A stretch of 64,000 nt of DNA from Comamonas fluminis (lineage in GTDB: Bacteria > Pseudomonadota > Gammaproteobacteria > Burkholderiales > Burkholderiaceae_C): positions 4,725,501 to 4,789,500 of the forward strand of contig NZ_CP066783.1 of NCBI RefSeq assembly GCF_019186805.1, read 5' to 3'. Positions 17,111 to 25,746 of the stretch are shown piece after piece. Position 1 is the first letter of the stretch, and every line of letters starts with the position of its first letter. The notes under the pieces were generated by a model. That model saw only the letters and a list, made by a program, of their open reading frames with translations, was not told the origin of the DNA and made no database searches. A program made the position numbers and the translations under genes.

Positions 17111-19603
17111 TCAATCGTAATTGGTGAAGCGGCTGGGCGGAGTCACCGCCTCACGCAGATATTGGTAACGCGGCACATTGCGCTTGAGACTGGCGGTCGG
17201 GTCAGCACCAAAGCTCAAGCGCGAGAAGCCCACAAATTCCATCTGGAACAGCAGGCGCAAATTGGACTGAATCACCGAACTTTGCAGACGCTCCAGCACG
17301 ACACGGCCAATCCAGCAGCAGCCATCGTATTCAAAGCCCACCACGGTATCGACCAGCTTGTTGTCCTTGATGGAGTAGTTCAGACGACCCACGGCATACC
17401 AGCGACCACCGCCCTGACCTCGGCCAGCGCCCAGATCCTTGCCCTTGTCGCCCCAGAGATCATTGATGGGCCATTGCCAGCCCACATCGACCAGCTCGCT
17501 CGATGGTTGCTTGGTCTGGGTATCAAGCTGTGTACGGTAGCCAATATTGAAGGTGCGATAGTTTCCGGGGCTGTAACGCGCTGTAGCGGTAGTGCGAACG
17601 GTACGCTTCAAGTCCTGGTTGTACTGGGTGGTTACTTCCGTGGACCACTTATCCGTCCAGTTGACAGCGCCGCCCAGCAGAATGTCAGACAAGCGGCTCG
17701 TTGCCGCCACTTCACCGGGCAGCAGTACTTTCTGGTCTGAAAAACGCACGCGCTGCGCCACTGCAAATTTGAGCTTCTCCGCGCCGCTTTCCGGGTCGAT
17801 AAAGCGGGATGTCGCCCCCAGCGTCATCAAGTGATTGTCAGCAATCCGGTCCTGACCCACATAGTCATTCTCGGAGAAGATACTGGCAAAGTTGAAGTCG
17901 CTGCGACCGGTGTCATACAGCGGCAGCATGCTTTGGTCACGGTAAGGCGTATAGGTGTAGAACGCACGCGGCTCAAACGTCTGCAGCAAATTCTTGCCAA
18001 ACCAGGACGTATCACGCTCAAACACCAGACCGCTGTCCAGACTGAAAGTGGGCAAGGTGCGGTTCGCCGTCTTGCTGCCATTGCTCATCATATTGTCCGT
18101 GTCATACATGGCGGTATGCAGCATGAGCTTGGGCGTGATGAATGCACCGGGAGACAGGAACGGGCGACTGAGTTGGGCCTGCACATAGCTGCGCTGGCCG
18201 TTGTTCACAGCCTGGCCGACCAATGGATTGAATACTTCAAAACGCGTAGTGTCCGCCACCAGCGAGAAGTCCAGACCGTGCGGCAGATCCTGTGGCGTAT
18301 AGCGATACTGCAGTTGCGGCACCATGCTGTATGGCGGCGCAATCAGCGCGTTCGGGTCCTGCAGGGTCTGATAACGCGTCATATTGAGGCTCAGCACCCC
18401 ATCGCCCTTGGCCCAACTCAGATTGGCCGTGCTGGGCAGCAGACGCTGGCGCAAAGCGACAGGCGCCAGACGGAAGTCACGCCAGTAATCATCATCACTG
18501 ACGCGGTTCAGATTCATGTTCAGACCCAGACCACCAATCGGCGTGTCAATGGTCGAGCGATGCTGCCAGGACAGACCCCAGCGATCACGATCGCGCAGAC
18601 GGTCGCTGGGCATGTAGCTGGCATAGGTCTCGCCGGAATAGCTGGGCTCCAGGTATCTGAACTGCCCCGCCACATTGATGCCACGCTTGGTCATCACGTT
18701 TGGTGTGACGGTCAAATCGCGGTTAGGCGCAATATTCCAGTAATACGGCTGGGAATATTCGATACCGCCCAGCTTATCCATGCCAATCATCGGCGGCAGC
18801 AAACCTGATTTGCGCTTGTCCGACAATGGAAAACTCATGCTGGGAACGGGCAGCACCGTCACGCCCTTGAACTGCAGCTTGGCGTTTCGGGCAACACCGA
18901 CTTCTTCGGCCATATCCAGCTCAATGGACTCGGCCTTGAGCATCCAGCTCGGTGTCCAGCTCTCTTCATCATCACGCTGGCAGGTGGTGTAAGTAGCGTT
19001 GTGCACCACGGCATGGTCTTTGTCCACAAAGTCCACCCGCGCGGCATCGCCGTAAGCGCCATTGGCCAGAAAGCGGTAGTTGGCGTCGTCGAACTGACCT
19101 TTGAAGGCATCGACCTGCAAGTCCAGCGCCGTCCCTTCATACACATTGCCCGCCTGGTTGATGTGCACCGAACCTACCGCGTTGACCTTGTCCTCGGGCA
19201 CGGCGTAATCCAGCTTGTCCGCACGGATTACGGTGTCGCCACGGCGCAGCTCGGCCTCGCCATGCACTGACGCCTTGATATCCGGCTGACCGGACAGGCT
19301 ATCCCCCTTGATATAGATGGGTTGCTGGTCGCGCACTTCCTGCGGATAGGTCTCCTGCAGCATCGGGCTGGTTTTGAGCTTCAGCGCAGGCAAACCATCG
19401 GCAGGAGTCTCTGCTGCAGGCACTGTGGATGCAGGTGCTGCCACTTCCTCGGCCTGAGCATGCAGGCCTGCGCCAGCCCAGGCCAGGGCCACAGCCCAGG
19501 CCAGGGGACGAATCACCGGCCGCGTCTGCACCACCCGTGAAGCGGGTCGAGAACGGTCAGCCAGGGAATCTTGCAGAGAATTTGGGGATTGCACGGTGGT
19601 CAT
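17111..19603 (-). CDS. lptD: LPS-assembly outer membrane protein LptD
   Basis: LptD, with LptE, inserts lipopolysaccharide into the outer leaflet. The ATG at 19603 gives 830 residues; the frame stays open to 19714 but that would run into the divergent amgK. A late signal-like helix (PLAWAVALAWAGAGLHAQAE) follows an unusually long basic leader of about 27 residues. Next come an OstA-type N-domain (IYIKGDSLSGQPDIKASV) and a long C-terminal barrel. Cysteines in TYTTCQRDDEE and the CC pair in YDGCCWIG match the disulfide sites needed for LptD assembly. It is co-directional with surA. Confidence 0.95.
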   Translation of the reverse strand: MTTVQSPNSLQDSLADRSRPASRVVQTRPVIRPLAWAVALAWAGAGLHAQAEEVAAPASTVPAAETPADGLPALKLKTSPMLQETYPQEVRDQQPIYIKGDSLSGQPDIKASVHGEAELRRGDTVIRADKLDYAVPEDKVNAVGSVHINQAGNVYEGTALDLQVDAFKGQFDDANYRFLANGAYGDAARVDFVDKDHAVVHNATYTTCQRDDEESWTPSWMLKAESIELDMAEEVGVARNAKLQFKGVTVLPVPSMSFPLSDKRKSGLLPPMIGMDKLGGIEYSQPYYWNIAPNRDLTVTPNVMTKRGINVAGQFRYLEPSYSGETYASYMPSDRLRDRDRWGLSWQHRSTIDTPIGGLGLNMNLNRVSDDDYWRDFRLAPVALRQRLLPSTANLSWAKGDGVLSLNMTRYQTLQDPNALIAPPYSMVPQLQYRYTPQDLPHGLDFSLVADTTRFEVFNPLVGQAVNNGQRSYVQAQLSRPFLSPGAFITPKLMLHTAMYDTDNMMSNGSKTANRTLPTFSLDSGLVFERDTSWFGKNLLQTFEPRAFYTYTPYRDQSMLPLYDTGRSDFNFASIFSENDYVGQDRIADNHLMTLGATSRFIDPESGAEKLKFAVAQRVRFSDQKVLLPGEVAATSRLSDILLGGAVNWTDKWSTEVTTQYNQDLKRTVRTTATARYSPGNYRTFNIGYRTQLDTQTKQPSSELVDVGWQWPINDLWGDKGKDLGAGRGQGGGRWYAVGRLNYSIKDNKLVDTVVGFEYDGCCWIGRVVLERLQSSVIQSNLRLLFQMEFVGFSRLSFGADPTASLKRNVPRYQYLREAVTPPSRFTNYD

Positions 19604-19701
19604 CAGCGCGCGTGCGCAGGCATACATCAACGGGTAAGACCGAGAGCCTAGCACCACTGTCCGGTAATGCAGCAGCATCGGTTTGTAAAATCCGATTATC
19701 C

Positions 19702-20817
19702 ATGACCGCTTCAAACCTCTCCTCCACCGGCGTTGTCTGGGCAGATTCTGCCCGCCACGCTGCTTTCGACGCCTGGCTGGCCCCTCTGGCTTCCCGCCTT
19801 CAGCTGCGCCCTGAAACCCTGCGCCCCGCCTCGGCTGATGCCAGCTTCCGCCGCTATCTGCGGCTGGACGGCACCAGCGGCAACAGCGGCAACAGCCTTA
19901 TCGTCATGGACGCGCCTCCCGACAAGGAAGACTGCGCACCTTTCGTCAAGGTTCAGGCGCTGATGGCCGAAGCAGGCCTTTGCGTGCCGCAGATTCTGGA
20001 CTGGGACGCCACCAACGGCTTCATGCTGCTCAACGACCTGGGCAGCAAAACCGTGATTGAGGCGCTGGACCCCGAAAAACCCCAGGATGCAGAAGCTTGG
20101 TACCGGTCTGCGCTGGAAACCCTGCTGGAATGGCAACTGGCCTCCAAATCAGGCAATGCAGGCAACCTGCCCCCCTATAGCGAAGCCCTGCTGCGCCGCG
20201 AACTGCAACTGTTTCCCGACTGGTACATTGCCCAGCACCGCCAGTTCACGCTGGATGACAAGCAGCAAGCCTTGCTGAGCAAGACCTTTGACCAGATCGT
20301 GGCCCACAACCTGCAGGCCCCCAGCGTCTATGTGCACCGTGACTTCATGATGCGCAACCTGATGCAGCCCGTGAACGAAGGCGCCCCCCTGGGCGTGCTG
20401 GACTTCCAGGATGCGGTCTACGGCCCCATCACCTATGACATTGCCAGCCTGCTGCGCGATGCCTTCATCACCTGGGAAGAGGACTTTGTCATCGACATCA
20501 CCATCCGCTACTGGGAAAAAGCCCGCAAGGCTGGCCTGGTGGGCGCCACCAGCGCCAGCGGCTGGGGTGATGACTTTGGCGAGTTCTACCGTGGGGTCGA
20601 ATGGATGGGCCTGCAGCGCCATCTCAAGGTTGCTGGTATCTTCGCCCGCCTGACACTGCGCGACGGCAAGCCCAAATACCTGGCCGATGCACCGCGCTTT
20701 ATCCACTACATCCGCACCACCTGCGACCGCTACCGCGCTCTGGGCCCCTTCCTGAAGTTGATCGATGAGATCGAGGGTATTCAGACGCAGGTTGGGTATG
20801 CCTACGGGCGGATGTAA
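19702..20817 (+). CDS. amgK: Anomeric N-acetylmuramate/N-acetylglucosamine kinase AmgK
   Basis: AmgK phosphorylates recycled MurNAc and GlcNAc at the anomeric carbon for peptidoglycan recycling. The 371-residue protein is an aminoglycoside-phosphotransferase-like kinase: DASFRRYLRLDG at the nucleotide loop, the catalytic motif VYVHRDFMMRNLMQ and the metal-binding VLDFQDAVYGPITYD. The ATG at 19702 is divergent from lptD, as in Pseudomonas. The partner murU, usually next to amgK, is not here; a dispersed repeat and rsmE follow instead. Confidence 0.92.
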   Translation: MTASNLSSTGVVWADSARHAAFDAWLAPLASRLQLRPETLRPASADASFRRYLRLDGTSGNSGNSLIVMDAPPDKEDCAPFVKVQALMAEAGLCVPQILDWDATNGFMLLNDLGSKTVIEALDPEKPQDAEAWYRSALETLLEWQLASKSGNAGNLPPYSEALLRRELQLFPDWYIAQHRQFTLDDKQQALLSKTFDQIVAHNLQAPSVYVHRDFMMRNLMQPVNEGAPLGVLDFQDAVYGPITYDIASLLRDAFITWEEDFVIDITIRYWEKARKAGLVGATSASGWGDDFGEFYRGVEWMGLQRHLKVAGIFARLTLRDGKPKYLADAPRFIHYIRTTCDRYRALGPFLKLIDEIEGIQTQVGYAYGRM

Positions 20818-20820
20818 ATA

Positions 20821-20920
20821 CACCCCCTGAGGCGCTTTGCGCCTTCCCCCTCTCTGGCGCTACGCGCCGGAGGGGGACAACACCTTCGCGGCGGGGCGGC
20901 CCTTGCTCGGTGTTTCTGGC
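20821..20920 (+). repeat. GC-rich structured repeat, copy A, behind amgK
   Basis: Begins ACCCCCTGAGGCGCTTTGCG and ends TTGCTCGGTGTTTCTGGC. It contains three nested or serial hairpins (GGCGC/GCGCC, CCCCC/GGGGG enclosing a variable arm, and a final GC-rich arm). The first base lies 4 bp after the amgK stop. Copies B-D lie at 38730, 42456 and 57807. Confidence 0.8.
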
Positions 20921-20960
20921 TTGAGCCACGCCCTATTTCAGACTATTGCTATCTATTCAA

Positions 20961-21701
20961 ATGCCGCGCTATCACTGCCCTATTCCACTGCATATTGGCA
21001 TCGAGCTGGACTTGCCTGCGGGCGCTGCTCGCCATGTGCAGGTGCTGCGTCACCAGCCCGGTGATGTCATCACCTTGTTCGAGGGCCAGACCGGCAATGG
21101 CTTCACGGGCGGCGAGTTCGATGCCGTCATCACCCATATGGGCCGCAGCGATGTGGGCGTGCGCATTGAGTCTCACCGCGCCACCGAGCGCGAAGCCGCC
21201 CGTGCCGTGCATCTGGTGGTGGGCATGCCCGCCAACGAGCGCATGGACTGGCTGGTGGAAAAAGCCACTGAGCTGGGCGTAGCCAGCATTCAGCCCGTGA
21301 TGGCGGCACGCAGCGTGCTCAAGCTCAAGGGCGACCGTGCGGACAAGAAGATCGAGCGCTGGCAGTCGATTGCCGTCTCGGCCTGCGAGCAATGCGGCCG
21401 TAACCAGGTGCCCGTCATTCACGCCCCTCAGTCGCTGGCCGACTGGCTGCGCAGCAGCGAAGCCCCTGGCACTGATGCCACCCGACTGGTGCTGTCCCTG
21501 CGCGAAGGCAACCAGCCACTGCGCGCCGCCACGGGCGATGCCCAGGCCGTCTGGGTGCTGCACGGCCCCGAAGGCGGCCTGACCGCGCAGGAAGAAGACT
21601 GGGCGCTGGAGCGCGGCTGGAAGCCCGCCAGTCTGGGCAACCGCGTTCTGCGCGCCGAAACGGCCTCTGTGGCCGCTCTTTCATTGCTGGCCCTGGAGTA
21701 A
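20961..21701 (+). CDS. rsmE: 16S rRNA m3U1498 methyltransferase RsmE
   Basis: RsmE methylates N3 of U1498 in 16S rRNA. The 246-residue protein has the N-terminal PUA-like region with ARHVQVLRHQPGDVITLFEG and the C-terminal SPOUT knot (VLHGPEGGLTAQEEDWA and SLGNRVLRAETAS), plus the family motif ERMDWLVEKATELGV. The ATG at 20961 (MPRYHCPIPL) is preferred to a TTG five codons upstream. It is separated from the next gene by only 3 bp, so the two are likely co-transcribed. Confidence 0.95.
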   Translation: MPRYHCPIPLHIGIELDLPAGAARHVQVLRHQPGDVITLFEGQTGNGFTGGEFDAVITHMGRSDVGVRIESHRATEREAARAVHLVVGMPANERMDWLVEKATELGVASIQPVMAARSVLKLKGDRADKKIERWQSIAVSACEQCGRNQVPVIHAPQSLADWLRSSEAPGTDATRLVLSLREGNQPLRAATGDAQAVWVLHGPEGGLTAQEEDWALERGWKPASLGNRVLRAETASVAALSLLALE

Positions 21702-21704
21702 ATC

Positions 21705-22439
21705 ATGAGCAGCTGTCACCTCTCCCTGGCCAAGGCCGAGTTCTACCCCCAGAATTTCCGCGTGGAAGCCCCCGAGCCTCTGCCCGAAAAAATCATCACC
21801 CCGCGCCGCACAGGCTGCATCATCGTCAATGCAGCCGCTGAATCCTCTGCAGCGCTTTTGGGTCGTACGTTTACAGCTCCTGAAGAAGGAGCGCCCCCCT
21901 CACCGGTAGAGCGCGTTCTGGTATCCGCCAGCTTTGGTCTGGTGCCGCACTGGGTCAAATCCGCCTCAGATGGCCGTTTGCGCGCCCTCAAGCTGGTCAA
22001 CGCAAAGATCGACAACCTGACCACAGGCACCGCGTTTCGGGACGCCTGGCTGGCTGGCCAGCGCTGCATCGTGCCGCTGCAGGCCTTTCAGGTCGATGAT
22101 CTGCGCCCCGGCAAGCCCGTGCCCACCCGCATCACCCGCGTGGACAACCAGCCCATGGGCGCCGCCGGCGTCTGGGCGCGCTGGGTGGGCGAAGACGGCG
22201 AAATCATCACCAGCTACGCCCTCATCACCATTAACGCCAACGCCCATGCGCTGATGAACCGCTACGGCCACGCAGGCAACGATAAGGCCATGCCCGCCAT
22301 CCTCAACGAAGGTGCGTATGACGCCTGGCTCAACGCCAAGGTCAACAAGGCCAAGGAATTTCTGCGCCCCTATCCTGCAGAAAAACTGCGCGCCAACCCC
22401 GTGGAAAAAGGCCGCAAGCAGCCGCCACCGCTGCTCTAA
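21705..22439 (+). CDS. SRAP-family (HMCES/YedK-like) protein with altered catalytic positions
   Basis: A 244-residue protein of the SOS-response-associated peptidase family, whose members crosslink to abasic sites through Cys2. The fold is shown by SFGLVPHWVK, LVNAKIDNL, AWLAGQRCIVPLQAF and DKAMPAILNEGAYDAWL. The catalytic set is not canonical: the N-terminus reads MSSCHLSL with no Cys at position 2, the usual Glu in the FYEW-type motif is replaced by QVDD, and the histidine motif before MPAIL reads GNDKA. Only the Asn of VNAK is clearly kept. It probably cannot form the standard thiazolidine link. It lies 3 bp after rsmE and its stop overlaps a convergent gene. Confidence 0.85.
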   Translation: MSSCHLSLAKAEFYPQNFRVEAPEPLPEKIITPRRTGCIIVNAAAESSAALLGRTFTAPEEGAPPSPVERVLVSASFGLVPHWVKSASDGRLRALKLVNAKIDNLTTGTAFRDAWLAGQRCIVPLQAFQVDDLRPGKPVPTRITRVDNQPMGAAGVWARWVGEDGEIITSYALITINANAHALMNRYGHAGNDKAMPAILNEGAYDAWLNAKVNKAKEFLRPYPAEKLRANPVEKGRKQPPPLL

Positions 22440-23317
22440 GACTCCAGAAACTGCAGATCCAGCCACTGCGCAAGCCGCGCAAGCACGGGCTCTGCCAGCT
22501 CGGGGCTTTCGTTGAAGATCTCGTGATAGGCCGCCTCAAAGCACTGGGCCTGCACCACGCTGCCCGGCGCCTGCTGTGCAAACTCGGCACTGCCTGCCGG
22601 GTTCACCAATTGGTCCTGCCCCGCCCATAGCAGCAGCGTGGGCACGCACCAGTTGCGCGCCTTGGCCTGCACGCGCAGGCCGCCTTCCGCCATATAGCGG
22701 GCCAGCCGTGCGCTGATGCGGTTGTGGTTCAGACCATCGCTGTCATAGGCCTTCACCACCGCAGCATCATGCGACAGGTGGCGCGACTGCACGCCGTTGG
22801 CCACGCGCAGATTGGGCAGCAGCCTGGGCAGGCCTGCCATCAAGGCTTTTTGCAAGCCCGACAAATGCAGAGCCAGCGCGGGCGATGACAGCACCAGCGC
22901 GTCCACATGTCGCAGGCCTGTTGCTACAAAATCTGCAGCTACCAGCCCACCCATGCTATGGCCTAGCAGCACAATTTGCTGTTTTTTGGGCAAGTCTGCC
23001 CGCAGGCCATCCAGCACCACGGCCAGATCATCGAGCAGCCGCATATCGCTGGTCAGCCCGCCTTGCGGCCCACCCGACAGGCCATGGCCGTACTGGTCGT
23101 AGGCACGCACGGCAAAGCCCCAGGCATTGAGACTGCGCGCCAGCGCGGCGTAGCGGCCGCTGTGTTCGCCCAGACCATGCACGAGCAGCACCGTTGCACG
23201 GCTTTTACGGCCCTCTTCCAGCGGCCAGTCGCGCAGCGCCAGCTGGGTGCCGTCGGGCGCGCTCATATGGCTGAGGCGGGCTTCTGCCCCAATATGCCCC
23301 TGAGTTGCTGTCTGCAT
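22436..23317 (-). CDS. Alpha/beta hydrolase, monoacylglycerol-lipase-like
   Basis: A 293-residue serine hydrolase of the Hydrolase_4 group. The oxyanion region is VLLVHGLGEHSGRY, followed by YDQYGHGLSGGPQG, the nucleophile elbow LGHSMGGL, the acid in WAGQDQLVNPAGS and the histidine in AYHEIFNE. All three triad residues are visible. The ATG at 23317, with a GGGGG run upstream, is preferred to a start 25 codons earlier. Monoacylglycerol or lysophospholipid is the usual substrate type. The stop overlaps that of the convergent SRAP gene in the four bases CTAA. Confidence 0.88.
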   Translation of the reverse strand: MQTATQGHIGAEARLSHMSAPDGTQLALRDWPLEEGRKSRATVLLVHGLGEHSGRYAALARSLNAWGFAVRAYDQYGHGLSGGPQGGLTSDMRLLDDLAVVLDGLRADLPKKQQIVLLGHSMGGLVAADFVATGLRHVDALVLSSPALALHLSGLQKALMAGLPRLLPNLRVANGVQSRHLSHDAAVVKAYDSDGLNHNRISARLARYMAEGGLRVQAKARNWCVPTLLLWAGQDQLVNPAGSAEFAQQAPGSVVQAQCFEAAYHEIFNESPELAEPVLARLAQWLDLQFLES

Positions 23318-23414
23318 ATGCGCCCCCTGCGTGCCTGATCTGGCGTCGAGAATGACGCTGACCGAGCCATCCGTCAACCCGGCGGGTGGCACTCAGACGT
23401 CTTCAGCAGCGTCA

Positions 23415-23915
23415 TCATTCCACTGCGCCAGATCGTCCACCGGGCGGTGGCATACGGTTTTGCAGCTCCTCGGCAATCCACGCCGGGTCGATGTAGTTGT
23501 ACTCAGACTCAATCACCCAGCACAGAAACTCGTGCGGGCCACCATTCAGATAGGGCGGTGGCGATACGGGCTTGAACACCGTGGGCAGCTTTTCGCTGAC
23601 CGAGACATCATTGAGCACATGGCCCAGCTCCTGCACCACGCTCCAGGCCAGCGGGTGGCGCAGATCAATCCGAAGCTTGACCCACCAGAAAGCATCCGCC
23701 GTCACCTGCGACGACAACAGCTGCACGCCGGGCAAGCGCTTCAAAAAGTCCACCAGTTGAGGCAAGCCGCGCTTGAGGGCCGCTTTATCCATGGTTTCCA
23801 CTGGCGGGGTGATGGCTTCCAGTTTTTGCACCAGATGCTCGTTGAGGCTGCGGCCAGCGTCCTGTGCTTCACGCTCCAGCGACTGCAGCAGCTCGGCAGG
23901 CAGATTCAGTTCCAT
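23415..23915 (-). CDS. Hypothetical protein with ribbon-helix-helix-like N-terminus
   Basis: A 166-residue soluble protein I do not recognise. The first 35 residues (LPAELLQSLEREAQDAGRSL, then NEHLVQKLEAI) resemble antitoxin-type ribbon-helix-helix domains. The rest contains FWWVKLRIDLRHPLAWSVVQ and a conserved-looking C-terminal segment with NYIDPAWIAEELQNRM. No toxin gene is adjacent: the neighbours are a hydrolase and an M20 peptidase on the same strand. Confidence 0.7.
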   Translation of the reverse strand: MELNLPAELLQSLEREAQDAGRSLNEHLVQKLEAITPPVETMDKAALKRGLPQLVDFLKRLPGVQLLSSQVTADAFWWVKLRIDLRHPLAWSVVQELGHVLNDVSVSEKLPTVFKPVSPPPYLNGGPHEFLCWVIESEYNYIDPAWIAEELQNRMPPPGGRSGAVE

Positions 23916-23943
23916 GACTACCCTTCCTAGTTGATATCAAAAA

Positions 23944-23990
23944 AATAGCTGCAAGCGCTTATCCATCAAGCGATTGCAGCTGATTTGACT
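23944..23990 (+). repeat. Short dispersed repeat (ATAGCT..AGCGCTT family)
   Basis: AATAGCTGCAAGCGCTTATC, then CATCAAGCGATTGCAGCTG. Inner arms GCTGCAA and TTGCAGC and AGCGCTT/AAGCG make this the most symmetrical copy; it can fold into a hairpin and may terminate the M20 peptidase transcript, which ends 10 bp to its right. Confidence 0.65.
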
Positions 23991-24000
23991 TAAAACCCCA

Positions 24001-25506
24001 TCAAGCCTGTGCCGGGTCTGCTTGCTCCGCTTGCTGGTTGCGCGCCATGGCCGCAATCACCTCGGCCACGCTGGCCGTGAGCTTCTTGGCATAAGGCACA
24101 TGCAGAAACTCATTCGGGCCATGGGCATTGCTCTTGGGGCCAAGCACGCCGCAGACCATCATTTGCGCCTTGGGAAAGCCCTGGCTCAGCTGGTTCATCA
24201 GCGGAATCGTGCCGCCCTGGCCGATATAGCCACAGCCCGCGCCAAAGTGGGTCTGGCTGGCGGCGTTGAGCGCGTTTTCAAACCAGTGGTCCATGCCCGG
24301 CGCATTCCAGCCGCTGGAGCTGGACATGCCTTCCCAGGTCACCCTGGCTTCATAAGGCGCGTTGTCTTCCAGCAGCGCCTTCATTTCCTGCACGCAGGCT
24401 GCAGCGTCCACCAGCGGGGGCAGGCGCAGGCTGAGCTTGAAGGCCGTGTAAGGGCGCAGCACATTGCCCGCGTTTTGCAGATTGGGGATGCCGTCCACAC
24501 CGGTTACGCTCAGCGTGGGCTCCCAGGTGCGGCGCACCAGCGCTTCGACCGGGTCGGTGGTGGTGGGCAGCGAAATGCGGGCCGAGCCGCCGCAGTCATA
24601 GTGCGCCCAGGGGAAGCGGGCATAGGCGTCCTCGCCCAATATCTGCGCCGTGGCGCGGATCTGCGTCATGCGCTCTGCCGGCACCTCGCAGTGAAAGCTC
24701 TGCGGCAGCAGGCGTCCGTTCTTGCTGTCTTCCAGGCGGTCCAGCACCTGGCGCATGATGCGAAACGACGAGGGCACGACACCCGAGGCATCACCTGAGT
24801 GCACGCCTTCGGTCAGAATCTGCACCTTCAGCGTGCCGCTGGCCATGCCGCGCAGGCTGGTGGTCAGCCACAGCTGGTCGTAGTTGCCTGCACCGCTGTC
24901 AAGGCAGATGACCAGACCCACATCGCCCAGACGCGGTCGCAGCAGCTCGATATAGGGCAGCAGGTCGGCAGAGCCGCTTTCCTCGCAGGTTTCGATGATG
25001 CCCACGATGCGCGGGTGCGCCACCTTCTGGCGCTTGAGCTCCTGAATGGCGGCAATGCTGGCGTACACCGCATAGCCGTCGTCGGCGCCGCCACGGCCAT
25101 AGAGCTTGCCGTCTTCGTACTTGGGTGTCCACGGGCCCAGGTCGCTGCGCCAGCCTTCAAATTCGGGTTGCTTGTCCAGGTGCCCATACATCAGCACCGT
25201 AGGGGCGGTGGCCGATTTTTCAGCCGTGCCAGCCACTTCAAAAAAGATCAGCGGCGTGCGGCCCGGCTGCTGAATCACTTCCAGCTTCAGGCCTTCGACC
25301 TTTTGCGCCTCCACCCAGGCGGCGGCATTGCGCACCACGGTGGCGATATAGCCCTGCTGCTCCCAGTCGGGCGCAAACATGGGCGATTTGGCGGGGATGG
25401 CGATGTAGTTCGTCAGCTCAGGGACGATGCTCTGATCCCAGACTTGGCTGATTTCACGCAAAGCCTGTTCTGGCTGCAGCGATTGGGGAGAGATTCGAGC
25501 ATTCAC
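24001..25506 (-). CDS. M20-family metallopeptidase (carnosinase-like)
   Basis: A 501-residue di-zinc peptidase. Metal ligands are visible in order: MYGHLDKQPE (His), YGRGGADDGYA (bridging Asp), IETCEESGSAD (catalytic Glu pair), CLDSGAGNYD (Asp) and NEFLHVPYAKK (His) near the C-terminus. A dimerisation (lid) domain occupies about residues 215-390. The start is a GTG at 25506 supported by AAGGAG seven bases upstream. There is no signal peptide, so it is probably a cytoplasmic dipeptidase or deacylase. Substrate unknown. Confidence 0.9.
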   Translation of the reverse strand: MNARISPQSLQPEQALREISQVWDQSIVPELTNYIAIPAKSPMFAPDWEQQGYIATVVRNAAAWVEAQKVEGLKLEVIQQPGRTPLIFFEVAGTAEKSATAPTVLMYGHLDKQPEFEGWRSDLGPWTPKYEDGKLYGRGGADDGYAVYASIAAIQELKRQKVAHPRIVGIIETCEESGSADLLPYIELLRPRLGDVGLVICLDSGAGNYDQLWLTTSLRGMASGTLKVQILTEGVHSGDASGVVPSSFRIMRQVLDRLEDSKNGRLLPQSFHCEVPAERMTQIRATAQILGEDAYARFPWAHYDCGGSARISLPTTTDPVEALVRRTWEPTLSVTGVDGIPNLQNAGNVLRPYTAFKLSLRLPPLVDAAACVQEMKALLEDNAPYEARVTWEGMSSSSGWNAPGMDHWFENALNAASQTHFGAGCGYIGQGGTIPLMNQLSQGFPKAQMMVCGVLGPKSNAHGPNEFLHVPYAKKLTASVAEVIAAMARNQQAEQADPAQA

Positions 25507-25674
25507 GGTGCGACTCCTTCAGAGGCTGTGCGCAGCGCCGCTGCGCGATTCTGGTCATGCCCGCATTGTGCGGCAGCCTTGCCATCCATGGCTGCGGTGG
25601 TGAATTCAGCGGGTCTGCGCGGATCTGCAGTGTGAACCCGCTTCCAGAATCAGAGCTTGCTGCGCCCTTCATTC

Positions 25675-25708
25675 AAGCATTTGATGGTGTTTTTCATCTC
25701 AAATGCTT
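25675..25708. other. Inverted repeat downstream of metW
   Basis: AAGCATTTGA and TCAAATGCTT arms, 10 bp perfect, around a T-rich centre. It lies 39 bp past the metW stop and could end the metX-metW transcript, although a clear T-run on the minus strand is missing. Confidence 0.45.
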
Positions 25709-25746
25709 AATAAACCAGCGCAACAAGCTTCTCAATCAATAGCAAA

